Below are positions 7,321 through 15,059 of a stretch of 15,369 bases of DNA, in pieces. The notes below the pieces were generated by a model, which was not told the DNA's origin, made no database searches, and saw only the letters and a list, made by a program, of their open reading frames with translations. Every line of letters starts with the position of its first letter. Within the stretch, counting starts at the first letter, position 1. The stretch is taken from assembly GCA_003645825.1 (NCBI GenBank), contig QNCQ01000012.1:1-15369 (forward strand), written 5' to 3'. The position numbers were made by a program, and so were the translations under genes. This stretch comes from Fidelibacterota bacterium. Lineage in GTDB: Bacteria > Fidelibacterota > UBA2242 > B5-G15.

Positions 7321-8538
7321 ATGAAAGGGAAAAAGAAGATAGTAATAATTGCAGTTGTTTTGATAGTGATTGCAATAATTGTTGTTGCAAACCTTAAGAA
7401 AGACTCTCGTAAAAAAGTGCCTGTTGAGGTAGGTGAGGTGAAAAGGGGGAGGATCGTTCAGAAAGTTAATGCTTCCGGTTATCTGGTCCCTGTTACTGAG
7501 GTAAAGATCAGTGCAAATGTAAGTGCAAAAATCATGAAGATCACTGTGGAAGAGGGGGATACCGTAAAGAAGGGACAACTTCTCGTAGAGCTGGATAGTG
7601 CCCAGTACAAAGCTGCATATGAAAGAGCTTTGTCTTCTCTTGAGAGTAGTAAAGCAAACAGGAAAAAAGTAATTAGTGACCTTAATCGGGTCAAAACACT
7701 TTACGAGAAAAAACTTGCCTCCAAAGCCGAGTTGGAAGCGGCTATCGCTCAAGCGGAACTTGCAGAAAGTAATGTTGTCCAGGCAGAAGCTATGGTAAAA
7801 CAGGCGTATGATGATCTCAGCAAAACAAGGATAGTGTCGCCGATAGATGGGATAGTCACAGATGTCAGGAAAGAAGTTGGTGAAATTGCTTTAGGATCTG
7901 TATTCCAGGCTGATGTAATAATGGTTGTTGCAGATCTTTCGAAGATGAAAGCTAAAGTTGAGGTGGATGAAACGGACGTTGTAAATATTGTTGAAGGAGA
8001 TACTGCTACTATTGAGATAGATGCCATTCCTGATAAGATTTTTAAGGGAAAAGTAATCGAAATTGCCCACAGTGCAAACATTAGAAACTTGGGGACTCAA
8101 GAGCAGGTTACTGACTTTGATGTAGAAATTATGCTTACTGATTCCGATCCAAGGCTGAGGCCAGGGATGTCGCTCACGGCAGACATTGTAACCGATGTCA
8201 GTGACAGCGCTCTCATAGTACCAATTCAGTGTGTGACGGCGAGGACAAGCCCTGACCTGCAGAAAGCGAACAAGAATCAGCCTCAGGAGATTGTCTTTGT
8301 TGTCAAGTATCCTGGGGAGTTGCCAGACACCTCGAAATATAAAAGTTATGGAGTCCCCGTTGCTCTGGCCAGACCTGTGAAAATAGGACTTAGTAGTGAT
8401 ACACATTTCGAAATAGTGGAGGGGCTCAAGGAGGGGGAGCTGGTGGTTACCGGCAGTTACAAGGCTATCAGTAAAGAGCTAGAAGATGGTTCCCCTGTAA
8501 AAATTGTTAATAAGCCTGAAAAGGAGGCAGGAAAATGA
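7321..8538 (+). CDS. Periplasmic adaptor (membrane-fusion protein) of the HlyD/MacA type
   Basis: Links the inner-membrane ABC permease to the TolC-like channel across the periplasm. There is a single N-terminal membrane anchor (KKKIVIIAVVLIVIAIIVVA). The two halves of a lipoyl-like domain come next (about 62-93, with ITVEEGDTVKKGQLLVELD; and about 171-206, RIVSPIDGIVTDVRKEVGE), with a coiled-coil hairpin between them (about 94-170, including TLYEKKLASKAELEAAIAQA). A beta-barrel domain (KAKVEVDETDVVNIVEGD; PGMSLTADI) and a membrane-proximal C-terminal domain (HFEIVEGLKEGELVVTG) follow. Residue numbers count from the first of two adjacent ATG codons (7318). The second, 7321, is preferred because GAGGA at 7310-7314 is then 6 bases away. 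The stop overlaps the next start (ATGA). Confidence 0.92.
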   Translation: MKGKKKIVIIAVVLIVIAIIVVANLKKDSRKKVPVEVGEVKRGRIVQKVNASGYLVPVTEVKISANVSAKIMKITVEEGDTVKKGQLLVELDSAQYKAAYERALSSLESSKANRKKVISDLNRVKTLYEKKLASKAELEAAIAQAELAESNVVQAEAMVKQAYDDLSKTRIVSPIDGIVTDVRKEVGEIALGSVFQADVIMVVADLSKMKAKVEVDETDVVNIVEGDTATIEIDAIPDKIFKGKVIEIAHSANIRNLGTQEQVTDFDVEIMLTDSDPRLRPGMSLTADIVTDVSDSALIVPIQCVTARTSPDLQKANKNQPQEIVFVVKYPGELPDTSKYKSYGVPVALARPVKIGLSSDTHFEIVEGLKEGELVVTGSYKAISKELEDGSPVKIVNKPEKEAGK

Positions 8539-9290
8539 AGGTAACAAGAAATTTTATTGGTGTAATTGTGTTATTAGCACTTTTTGCGATTTCAGCGTAT
8601 TCGGAAGATGATGATGACCATCCAAGATGGAGATATAAACATGGTTTTTTCAGAGGAGTGGCCGGTGGTTTCGAGGTTATGTATCTGAATCTGGATTTGC
8701 CTGCGCTGAACCAGAAGTTAGCAGAGGTGGGTCTTCCATCTATAGATGATCACATGATTCTTACAGGTGGCGGAGGATGGGCTTTCCTCGGGAAAGGGAT
8801 AAGAATTGGAGGTTATGGATTCGGTGGCAGCGTGTCTAAGGATGGGAAACCCTACCATGTACAAAAGGAAGTCACCCTGTCAATGGGGCTTGGTGGCTTT
8901 CTGGTGGAGAAGGTATTTCATCCTTTCAATAACACAGAGCTATACCTGGGCCTGAGCTCAGGTGGTGGAGGGATAGATATAAAGATGGTTCAGTGGACAG
9001 GCCCCAGATCGTGGGACGAGTTGTGGAGCGAATTTGGAATAGACACGCTTGGGACTGAACATACTAACCTGGATTACGAAGTTAAACTTTCAAGGGGTTT
9101 TGGTTATCTAATGCCCACAATAGGATTTAGGTACAACATTTTCAGGTGGTTTGCTGTGGGGTTTAATGTAAACTATATCTACTGCTGGAAGCTTAATTCG
9201 TGGAAGCATGAGGGTAAAAAGGTAACAGGAGTTCCAGAAATCGATTTTTCCAATGTTTCGTATAGGATTAACTTTTATTTTGGTGGGTAA
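8535..9290 (+). CDS. Unrecognised secreted, probably outer-membrane beta-barrel protein in the exporter operon
   Basis: I do not recognise this 251-residue protein. It begins with a signal peptide (MKVTRNFIGVIVLLALFAIS) with likely cleavage after AYS at 23, followed by an acidic tract EDDDD (24-28). The mature part is rich in glycine and aromatic residues. It has alternating polar/hydrophobic strands and glycine clusters at 78-81, 92-98, 118-121 and 143-146, with strand-like segments such as GFEVMYLNLDL, MPTIGFRYNIFRWFAVGFNV and YRINFYFGG at the end. This fits a small outer-membrane barrel. It ends in Gly-Gly rather than the usual terminal Phe. A strong Shine-Dalgarno (AAGGAGG, 8521-8527) and ATGA overlap with the adaptor gene, plus abutment to the ATPase start, tie it firmly to the exporter. 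Its role, perhaps cargo handling or a channel accessory, is inferred from position only. Confidence 0.7.
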   Translation: MKVTRNFIGVIVLLALFAISAYSEDDDDHPRWRYKHGFFRGVAGGFEVMYLNLDLPALNQKLAEVGLPSIDDHMILTGGGGWAFLGKGIRIGGYGFGGSVSKDGKPYHVQKEVTLSMGLGGFLVEKVFHPFNNTELYLGLSSGGGGIDIKMVQWTGPRSWDELWSEFGIDTLGTEHTNLDYEVKLSRGFGYLMPTIGFRYNIFRWFAVGFNVNYIYCWKLNSWKHEGKKVTGVPEIDFSNVSYRINFYFGG

Positions 9291-9980
9291 ATGGACAAGT
9301 TGATAGAGCTTAAGGGGATAAAAAAAGTCTACAAAGTAGGAAAAGTTGAGGTTCATGCTCTAAGGGGTATAGACCTAACGGTTCGTAAGGGGGAATACAT
9401 TGCCATTATGGGACCTTCAGGTTCGGGGAAATCAACTTTAATGAATATAATAGGATGCCTTGATACCCCAACGGAGGGGGTCTATCACCTTGAGGGAGTT
9501 CCAGTTCATGAGATGAATGACAGTCAACTGGCGGAAATAAGGAATAAAAAAATAGGATTTGTCTTCCAGACTTTCAACCTGCTTCCAAGGGCAAATGCCC
9601 TCCACAACGTGGAGTTACCTCTAATATATGCCGGGGTACCTGCTTCTCGAAGAAAGAAGATCGCCGAACATGCACTTGAAATAGTTGGTCTGAAAGATAG
9701 AAAACATCACAGGCCCAGTGAGCTTTCGGGTGGTCAGAGGCAACGAGTGGCCATAGCGCGAGCCCTTGTGAATAGGCCCTCTCTTCTACTGGCGGACGAG
9801 CCAACGGGTAATCTTGACTCAAAGGCTGGTGAGGAAGTAATGAAAATCTTCGAAGAACTATATGAAAATGGGAATACGATAATACTGGTTACTCACGAAA
9901 AATACATAGCGGATCATGCCAGGAGAATCGTTCACATCAGGGATGGACGAATCATTGACGATACAGGTGTAGCTTCATGA
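9291..9980 (+). CDS. ABC exporter ATPase (LolD/MacB ATPase type)
   Basis: Cytoplasmic ATPase that drives the MacB/FtsX-type permeases encoded next. It carries Walker [10 protein letters not shown] (41-49), Q-loop Gln93 ([11 protein letters not shown], the typical MacB/LolD/FtsE form), signature LSGGQRQR (145-152), Walker B LLLADE (165-170), D-loop GNLD and H-loop His202. Its 229 residues form a single ATPase domain. In classical MacB the ATPase and permease are one chain, whereas here they are separate genes, as in LolCDE and many other bacterial systems. The ATG follows the TAA of the preceding gene without a gap, with only a weak ribosome-binding site (GGTGGG), which suggests reinitiation by terminating ribosomes. 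The stop overlaps the first permease start by 4 bases. Confidence 0.95.
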   Translation: MDKLIELKGIKKVYKVGKVEVHALRGIDLTVRKGEYIAIMGPSGSGKSTLMNIIGCLDTPTEGVYHLEGVPVHEMNDSQLAEIRNKKIGFVFQTFNLLPRANALHNVELPLIYAGVPASRRKKIAEHALEIVGLKDRKHHRPSELSGGQRQRVAIARALVNRPSLLLADEPTGNLDSKAGEEVMKIFEELYENGNTIILVTHEKYIADHARRIVHIRDGRIIDDTGVAS

Positions 9981-11212
9981 AGTGGTTGGGAGCTTTCATT
10001 ACCTTCTGGGAAAATTTTAAGATAGCTTTTAAATCTTTAGCAGCCAATAAGATGAGAACCTCGTTGACAACTCTGGGAATTGTTATCGGGGTTTTGACAA
10101 TAGTTTCTGTGGCCTCAATAATTAGTGGACTTAACAAAGGGTTCGCGGAACAAATATCAAACATAGGGAGCAATGTCCTCTACATAAATAAGTACCCATG
10201 GATTATCATGGATGATTGGTATAAGTACAAAAATAGGCCAGACATAACTTTGCGAGAAGCTTCATTCATCAGAGAACACTCCAAATATGCAGAGGCTGTT
10301 GCTCCGACAAGCGGAAGGAGGTCAATAGTAAAGTATAAGGATAAAATCCTGGAAGATATAAGGGTGGTGGGAATTGTATATGAAGAGAAAGATGTAGAAA
10401 ACTTTGAAATTGATGAGGGGCGTTTTTTTAGCCCTATTGAGGTAAGTAGAAAAAGAAGCGTCGCTATAATAGGCTACGAGATAAAAGAGAGGTTATTTGA
10501 AGATGATGATCCTATTGGGAAGAAGATTTTAATTGGGGGACAAAAATTTGTTGTGGTGGGAGTTCGATCCAAAAGAGGGAATATATTTGGTCAATCCCTT
10601 GACATCGATGTCTATGTACCTCTTGGCACGCTATACAGTAAATTCGGTCATAGGAGATCAGTGGGAATTCAGGTTAAGGTGAAGGATCCTTCCCTTATGG
10701 AGGAAGCTAGTGAGGAGCTGAGATTCTGGATGAGGGTGGCAAGGGCGCTAAAACCAACTGAACCTGACAACTTCTCGATAAACAGGCAGGAAACTCTGCT
10801 TAAGACCTACAGGGATTTGACGCGGGGGCTCTACACTGCTGCGTTTGGAATAGGTGCTTTATCCCTCATTGTTGGGGGAATTGGGATTATGAATATTATG
10901 TTGGTGTCTGTTACTGAACGCAAGAGAGAGATAGGAATCAGGAAGGCTATAGGAGCGAAAAGAAGCACAATTGTGCTTCAGTTTTTGATAGAATCTTCTA
11001 TGCTTTGCGGAGTTGGGGGGTTAATAGCAGTTATATTGAGTTTTATAGTATCGATGTTGATCGATAAACTGACTCCCTTCCCTGCTACTGTACCGTTATG
11101 GTCTGTAGTGGGTGGAGTAATTTTTTCCTCGCTGATTGGTGTATTTTTTGGTCTTTACCCGGCTGCGAAAGCTTCCAAACTTGACCCTGTTGAGTCTTTA
11201 AGGTATGAGTGA
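9977..11212 (+). CDS. MacB/FtsX-type ABC permease, first of a pair
   Basis: Inner-membrane permease of the exporter, 411 residues. The cytoplasmic start [20 protein letters not shown] leads into the first helix ([20 protein letters not shown], about 33-52). A large periplasmic domain of the MacB core type follows (about 55-280; note [20 protein letters not shown] and [10 protein letters not shown]). Three C-terminal helices (about 285-310, 335-358, 372-395) then surround the coupling loop [19 protein letters not shown]. It ends [17 protein letters not shown], typical of the family. ATG 9977 overlaps the ATPase stop. The neighbouring gene is a clear paralogue with the same domain order, so the functional permease is probably a heterodimer, as in LolC/LolE. 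Substrate is unknown. MacB-like systems export antibiotics, peptides, toxins or lipoproteins. Confidence 0.93.
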   Translation: MKWLGAFITFWENFKIAFKSLAANKMRTSLTTLGIVIGVLTIVSVASIISGLNKGFAEQISNIGSNVLYINKYPWIIMDDWYKYKNRPDITLREASFIREHSKYAEAVAPTSGRRSIVKYKDKILEDIRVVGIVYEEKDVENFEIDEGRFFSPIEVSRKRSVAIIGYEIKERLFEDDDPIGKKILIGGQKFVVVGVRSKRGNIFGQSLDIDVYVPLGTLYSKFGHRRSVGIQVKVKDPSLMEEASEELRFWMRVARALKPTEPDNFSINRQETLLKTYRDLTRGLYTAAFGIGALSLIVGGIGIMNIMLVSVTERKREIGIRKAIGAKRSTIVLQFLIESSMLCGVGGLIAVILSFIVSMLIDKLTPFPATVPLWSVVGGVIFSSLIGVFFGLYPAAKASKLDPVESLRYE

Positions 11213-11659
11213 GAAAAATGAATTTTGAAGAAGGAATCAGAATAGCATTCCAGACGATTAAGGCACATAAGCTACGGACATTTTTGACGACCCTTGGCAT
11301 AGTCATAGGTGTATCTTCGGTAATTGGTATGATGTCCATTATCGATGCTCTTGAAGCATATATGAATAAGACTCTTGCTATGATAGGAGGCAATACTTTC
11401 TACATTCAGAAATATCCTGCTGTGCAGCTTGGGAAACTGGATAAGAAATATCGACAAAGGAAGAATTTAACTCTTAGACATGTAGAGGCAATAAAAGAAT
11501 ATGCTACGGCAGTTTCTGTTGTATCTCCACGGGTATACACCTGGGGGAAGGAGATAAAGTATAAAGACAAAAAAACCAACCCCAATATTGGAGTAATCGG
11601 GTCTGATGAGAACTGGCTGGAACTTGAAATGAGGTATATCGATGAGGGGCGTTTTTTTA
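10412..11659 (+). repeat. Identical 19- and 20-base words shared by the twin permease genes
   Basis: The words at 10412-10430 and 11641-11659 are the same 19 bases (GATGAGGGGCGTTTTTTTA, coding DEGRFF). Those at 10877-10896 and 12106-12125 are the same 20 bases (coding most of GIGIMNI). They sit at matching places in the two paralogous genes, so they mark a tandem gene duplication rather than a mobile repeat. The span given runs from the first to the second copy of the first pair. Confidence 0.8.
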
Positions 11660-12441
11660 CAAAGGATGATATTCGATATAAAAGAAAAGTGGCAGTGATA
11701 GGAGCTGATATAGAGGATAAGCTATTCCCTTTTTCCTATCCAATTGGAGAATATATCAAGATAAACAATGTAAAATTCAAGGTTATAGGAGTTCTGGATA
11801 GGCGTGGGAAAGTATTTGGAGAGAGCCAGGATAATTATGTTGTGATTCCCATATCCACTTTTATGAAACTTTATGGGAGTAATAGGTCTGTAGGAATATC
11901 TGTCAAGGCCAAAAACAGAGAGCTATTTCAGGAGGCCATGGATCAGACTATCAGTATTCTAAGAATGGTCAGAAAGGTGCGTCCAGGGGAGCCAAATGAT
12001 TTTGAAGTGGTGACCCAGGATTCTGTCATGCAGACTCTGAAGAAATTAACAGGTTTTATCTTTGTTGCTGCTGTGGTTATATGTGCAATCTCACTGCTTG
12101 TTGGAGGAATTGGGATTATGAATATCATGCTGGTTGCTGTTACTGAGAGGACCCGGGAAATTGGGATCAGGAAAGCTATCGGTGCAAAAAGAATTCATAT
12201 ACTTTATCAGTTTATTACAGAAACTATAGCTATCTGCCTTGCAGGCGGGATAATAGGGGTTATATTCGGGCTGGTGATAGGTGCAGTCGCCGGCTTTGCA
12301 CTGAAAATTCCACCTACTATTCCTCTCTGGTCTATTTTTCTTGGGGTGGGGTTTTCAATTGGTATCGGGCTTGCCTTCGGTATTTACCCGTCAATGAAGG
12401 CTGCTCGATTGAATCCGATAGAGGCACTGCGCTACGAGTAG
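11209..12441 (+). CDS. MacB/FtsX-type ABC permease, second of a pair
   Basis: Paralogue of the preceding permease, 410 residues from GTG 11209 (GTGA overlap; AAGG at 11200-11203). ATG 11218 is an alternative start giving MNFEEGIRIAFQTIKAHKLR. Same layout: first helix LGIVIGVSSVIGMMSIIDAL, a periplasmic MacB core domain (DEGRFFTKDD; ENWLELEMRYI), three C-terminal helices around [19 protein letters not shown], and the end PSMKAARLNPIEALRYE. The membrane and coupling regions match its neighbour closely, while the periplasmic domains have drifted, as expected for specialised subunits. Its TAG is only 10 bases from the stop of the convergent pyrophosphatase gene, and I see no hairpin terminator there. 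It is the last gene of the exporter cluster. Confidence 0.93.
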   Translation: MRKMNFEEGIRIAFQTIKAHKLRTFLTTLGIVIGVSSVIGMMSIIDALEAYMNKTLAMIGGNTFYIQKYPAVQLGKLDKKYRQRKNLTLRHVEAIKEYATAVSVVSPRVYTWGKEIKYKDKKTNPNIGVIGSDENWLELEMRYIDEGRFFTKDDIRYKRKVAVIGADIEDKLFPFSYPIGEYIKINNVKFKVIGVLDRRGKVFGESQDNYVVIPISTFMKLYGSNRSVGISVKAKNRELFQEAMDQTISILRMVRKVRPGEPNDFEVVTQDSVMQTLKKLTGFIFVAAVVICAISLLVGGIGIMNIMLVAVTERTREIGIRKAIGAKRIHILYQFITETIAICLAGGIIGVIFGLVIGAVAGFALKIPPTIPLWSIFLGVGFSIGIGLAFGIYPSMKAARLNPIEALRYE

Positions 12442-12451
12442 AGCGGGATGA

Positions 12452-15019
12452 TTACTTAAACAATATATCGGATATGTTATATCTCATTACAAGACCTATG
12501 GTTATTATGCTAACCATTGTTGCAAGCTTGATAGCGATATTGAGTGAAGGTCCGCTTGTATCTTTTAGAGGGTCACCAACTGTGTCGCCTGTTACTGCTG
12601 CCGAATAGCTGTTCATTATAGATGTGAATTTCTCTTTGACGTCTTTCATTTCCATTAAAAATGTTTTATCCTCTTTAGCGAGCTTCAGGTATTCTACAAA
12701 CATCAGCCTGTCATCTTGATTCAGTTTTCTATAAGCGAGTTTCAGTTGTTCATCGTCAAACCCGGGATTATTTCTATCTTCTTCAATTTTCCTGATAATC
12801 TCGTTGATGTCTTTGTTTTTGACAAAGTACTCTTTCTCAATGTAGTCGATTGCCTCTGCGAGATACTCGGATACTTCCTCATCGATACTAAATGCTATTG
12901 GGTTGAGATTTACAAGTTCAAAGAGAAATCTATTGTATTCTTTTGTGAGGAAAAATGGCCAGAGTCCACGTCTTGAAACCTTTTTTATCCCTTCCTTTAT
13001 GATATCCTTTAGTTCGGATTTGCTTCGTTCTATAAATTTCTTTGCATTATCCCATGCACCTCCGGAGTTAGCCATAAAGATCGCGAAGATGAAGCCAACC
13101 ACGAGATTCCCAAGAAGTAAACCTATTATTGCGATTGGTCCGAGTATAAGCCCTGTTAAAATTGGGGTAAGTATAACCACGAGAGCTGGTGCAATCATTT
13201 TTTTCTGTGCAGCGAGAGTGGAAATCTGCACACATTTTCCATAGTCCGGGGTTGTCTCACCTGTCATTACTCCTTTTATCTCACGGAATTGTCTCCTGAC
13301 TTCCTCAATCATTTCCCCTGCTGCTTTGGAAACTGCCTGGGTTGTCATACTCGCAAATGTTGCTATGATCGCACCGCCGATGAATAAACCTATTATAAAT
13401 CTAATATCCATTATTGAGCCACCGAGGTAATCAATAATATCTATTACAGTAGCATTTACCACATCTACTACCTTATCCCCTATTTCTATGATCTTTATAC
13501 CCATATTTATCATTGCTCCGCGAATTTCTTCGATGAAAGCAGCTATAAGAGTTACCGCTGTTAGGGCGGCTGCACCGATGGATAATCCTTTTCCTCTTGC
13601 GGCTGTCGAGTTTCCGAGCTCATCAAGAGCATCTGTTCTCCTTCGAGTTTCAGCAGGAAGCTCTGCCATTTCAGCGAGTCCCCCTGCATTATCTGCTATC
13701 GGTCCAAACGCATCGGTTGCAAGATTTATCCCGAGAGTTGACAACATACCTACAGATGCCAGACCAACCGCATAGAGCCCTGCAGATAGGTCAGAAAAAC
13801 CCCCACCTAATGCAAAAGATAGTATGGTTCCGAGAGCAACGAAGAGAATTGAAGGAGCAGTGGACATCAGTCCAACGGACAGTCCCGATGTTATTACCGT
13901 TGCATGGCCAGTTTTTGCCTGACCGGCAATGATATGAACAGGCCTATAAGCAGCATTGGTGAAGTAGTCAGTTGTATAGGCAAGAGCAACACCAACAGCT
14001 AAGCCAGCTACTATCGGTAGTAAAAGTCTCCAGAAAGCACCAGGCAAGAGCAAATATATTGTTATTATTGAAAAGATAAGCGTCAGGATGGTTGTTAAAT
14101 TCATTCCTATGTTGACAGCTTTTAAAAGTTGCTTTTGAGAAGTATCTTCTTTTGTCTTTACCGAGAAAACCCCTATTATTGATGAAAGTGTCCCTATTGC
14201 AGCTATGATCATCGGGAGAATTACGCCTTTCAAGGAATATCCAGCACTCACCGATAGAGCAGCCGTCCCAAGGATACTGCCAACAAAAGATTCATAGAGG
14301 TCTGCACCCATACCAGCTATATCACCAACGTTATCACCTACATTGTCAGCTATGACAGCGGGATTTCTTGGATCATCCTCGGGAATACCAGCTTCGACTT
14401 TACCGACCAGATCAGCTCCCATGTCAGCTGCTTTAGTAAAAATACCTCCACCTACCCTTGCAAAAAGAGCTTGAGAGGAAGCACCAAAACCAAAGCTGAG
14501 CATAGTTGTTGTAATTATATGCAACTTCTCATCGAGGTTGGGGACGTCAATGAATTTGTTAAGTATCAAAAACCATGTCACAATGTCCAGCAAACCGAAT
14601 CCTACTACCACAAGCCCCATTACACTACCACCACGGAACGAGATCCTCAAAGCGTCATTTAGCCGAAACCTGGCAGCATTCGTGGTGCGGGAAGAAGTGT
14701 AAGTTGAGGTAAGCATTCCAAGAAATCCACTTAACCCTGAGAAAAAGGCTCCTGTAAGGAACGCAAAGGGAACATAGCCGGATAGCGATTTCAATCCATA
14801 GGAAACATAAAGGAGAAGTAAAAAGGCAACTCCAAAGAAAATGCCACTTGTCTTATATTGCTGCTTGAGATAGGCAATTGCCCCCTCCCTTATGTAACCG
14901 GCTATCCGTACTATGTTTTCCTGGCCTGGATCCTGCCTCGATATCCATTTGTAAAGCGCGAAGGCTGTTAGCAATGCTGCTATTGATGCTATTGGTACTA
15001 CTAATAGTGGTAAGAACAT
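12452..15019 (-). CDS. hppA: Membrane-bound ion-translocating pyrophosphatase (V-type), with unusual insertion
   Basis: Integral-membrane enzyme that hydrolyses pyrophosphate and pumps H+ or Na+ across the inner membrane. Catalytic motifs are intact: DMGADLVGKVE (199-209), DPRNPAVIADNVGDNVGD (216-233), DAFGPIADNAGG (436-447), GGAWDNAKK (653-661) and GDTVGDPLKDTSGPSLN (811-827). GNSTAARGKG (469-478) has Ala473 and Gly476 where potassium-independent enzymes have Lys and Thr, so a potassium-dependent type is predicted. Glu243 (LYESF) is in place, but H+ versus Na+ cannot be settled here. At 855 residues it is longer than the usual 660-770. About 120 extra, mostly charged and helical residues lie at roughly 665-800, and the loop at about 500-540 is also long. 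The start is supported by AGGAGG (complement of 15025-15030), 5 bases before ATG 15019. Confidence 0.95.
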   Translation of the reverse strand: MFLPLLVVPIASIAALLTAFALYKWISRQDPGQENIVRIAGYIREGAIAYLKQQYKTSGIFFGVAFLLLLYVSYGLKSLSGYVPFAFLTGAFFSGLSGFLGMLTSTYTSSRTTNAARFRLNDALRISFRGGSVMGLVVVGFGLLDIVTWFLILNKFIDVPNLDEKLHIITTTMLSFGFGASSQALFARVGGGIFTKAADMGADLVGKVEAGIPEDDPRNPAVIADNVGDNVGDIAGMGADLYESFVGSILGTAALSVSAGYSLKGVILPMIIAAIGTLSSIIGVFSVKTKEDTSQKQLLKAVNIGMNLTTILTLIFSIITIYLLLPGAFWRLLLPIVAGLAVGVALAYTTDYFTNAAYRPVHIIAGQAKTGHATVITSGLSVGLMSTAPSILFVALGTILSFALGGGFSDLSAGLYAVGLASVGMLSTLGINLATDAFGPIADNAGGLAEMAELPAETRRRTDALDELGNSTAARGKGLSIGAAALTAVTLIAAFIEEIRGAMINMGIKIIEIGDKVVDVVNATVIDIIDYLGGSIMDIRFIIGLFIGGAIIATFASMTTQAVSKAAGEMIEEVRRQFREIKGVMTGETTPDYGKCVQISTLAAQKKMIAPALVVILTPILTGLILGPIAIIGLLLGNLVVGFIFAIFMANSGGAWDNAKKFIERSKSELKDIIKEGIKKVSRRGLWPFFLTKEYNRFLFELVNLNPIAFSIDEEVSEYLAEAIDYIEKEYFVKNKDINEIIRKIEEDRNNPGFDDEQLKLAYRKLNQDDRLMFVEYLKLAKEDKTFLMEMKDVKEKFTSIMNSYSAAVTGDTVGDPLKDTSGPSLNIAIKLATMVSIITIGLVMRYNISDILFK
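12620..13027 (-). other. Extra soluble segment inside the pyrophosphatase (about residues 665-800)
   Basis: Between the Asp of GGAWDNAKK (657) and the first Asp of GDTVGDPLKD (812) there are 155 positions. In the plant enzyme the matching aspartates (691 and 723) are 32 apart. The additional stretch has no membrane helix. It is rich in K, E, D and aromatic residues and reads as several helices (for example EYLAEAIDYIEKEYF, DINEIIRKIEEDR, DRLMFVEYLKLAKED). The frame, codon style and flanking motifs are continuous, so it is part of the protein and not an assembly break. The plant residue numbers are from memory of the family. Confidence 0.8.
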
Positions 15020-15059
15020 TGTTTCCTCCTGAAAAAGCTAAAAATATATTTATATGCTT

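Noticed and set aside
7273..7752. Antisense open frame of 159 codons across the TolC-adaptor junction
   Set aside because: It overlaps two confident genes and the translation is rich in Asn, Tyr, Phe and Cys with no domain pattern, typical of shadow frames.
7891..8406. Antisense open frame of 171 codons opposite the adaptor gene
   Set aside because: The + strand frame has clear adaptor domains throughout; the antisense translation has no recognisable motif, and its openness follows from the codon composition of the real gene.
9291..12441. Naming the ATPase and permeases macB or lolCDE
   Set aside because: ATPase and permeases are separate chains unlike MacB, while a TolC-like channel and adaptor are present unlike Lol. 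Sequence alone does not show the substrate, so no symbol was assigned.
13597..13932. Open frame of 111 codons on the + strand inside the pyrophosphatase region
   Set aside because: It lies wholly antisense to the well-conserved catalytic part of the pyrophosphatase, has no ribosome-binding site, and its translation is low-complexity and unlike any protein I know.
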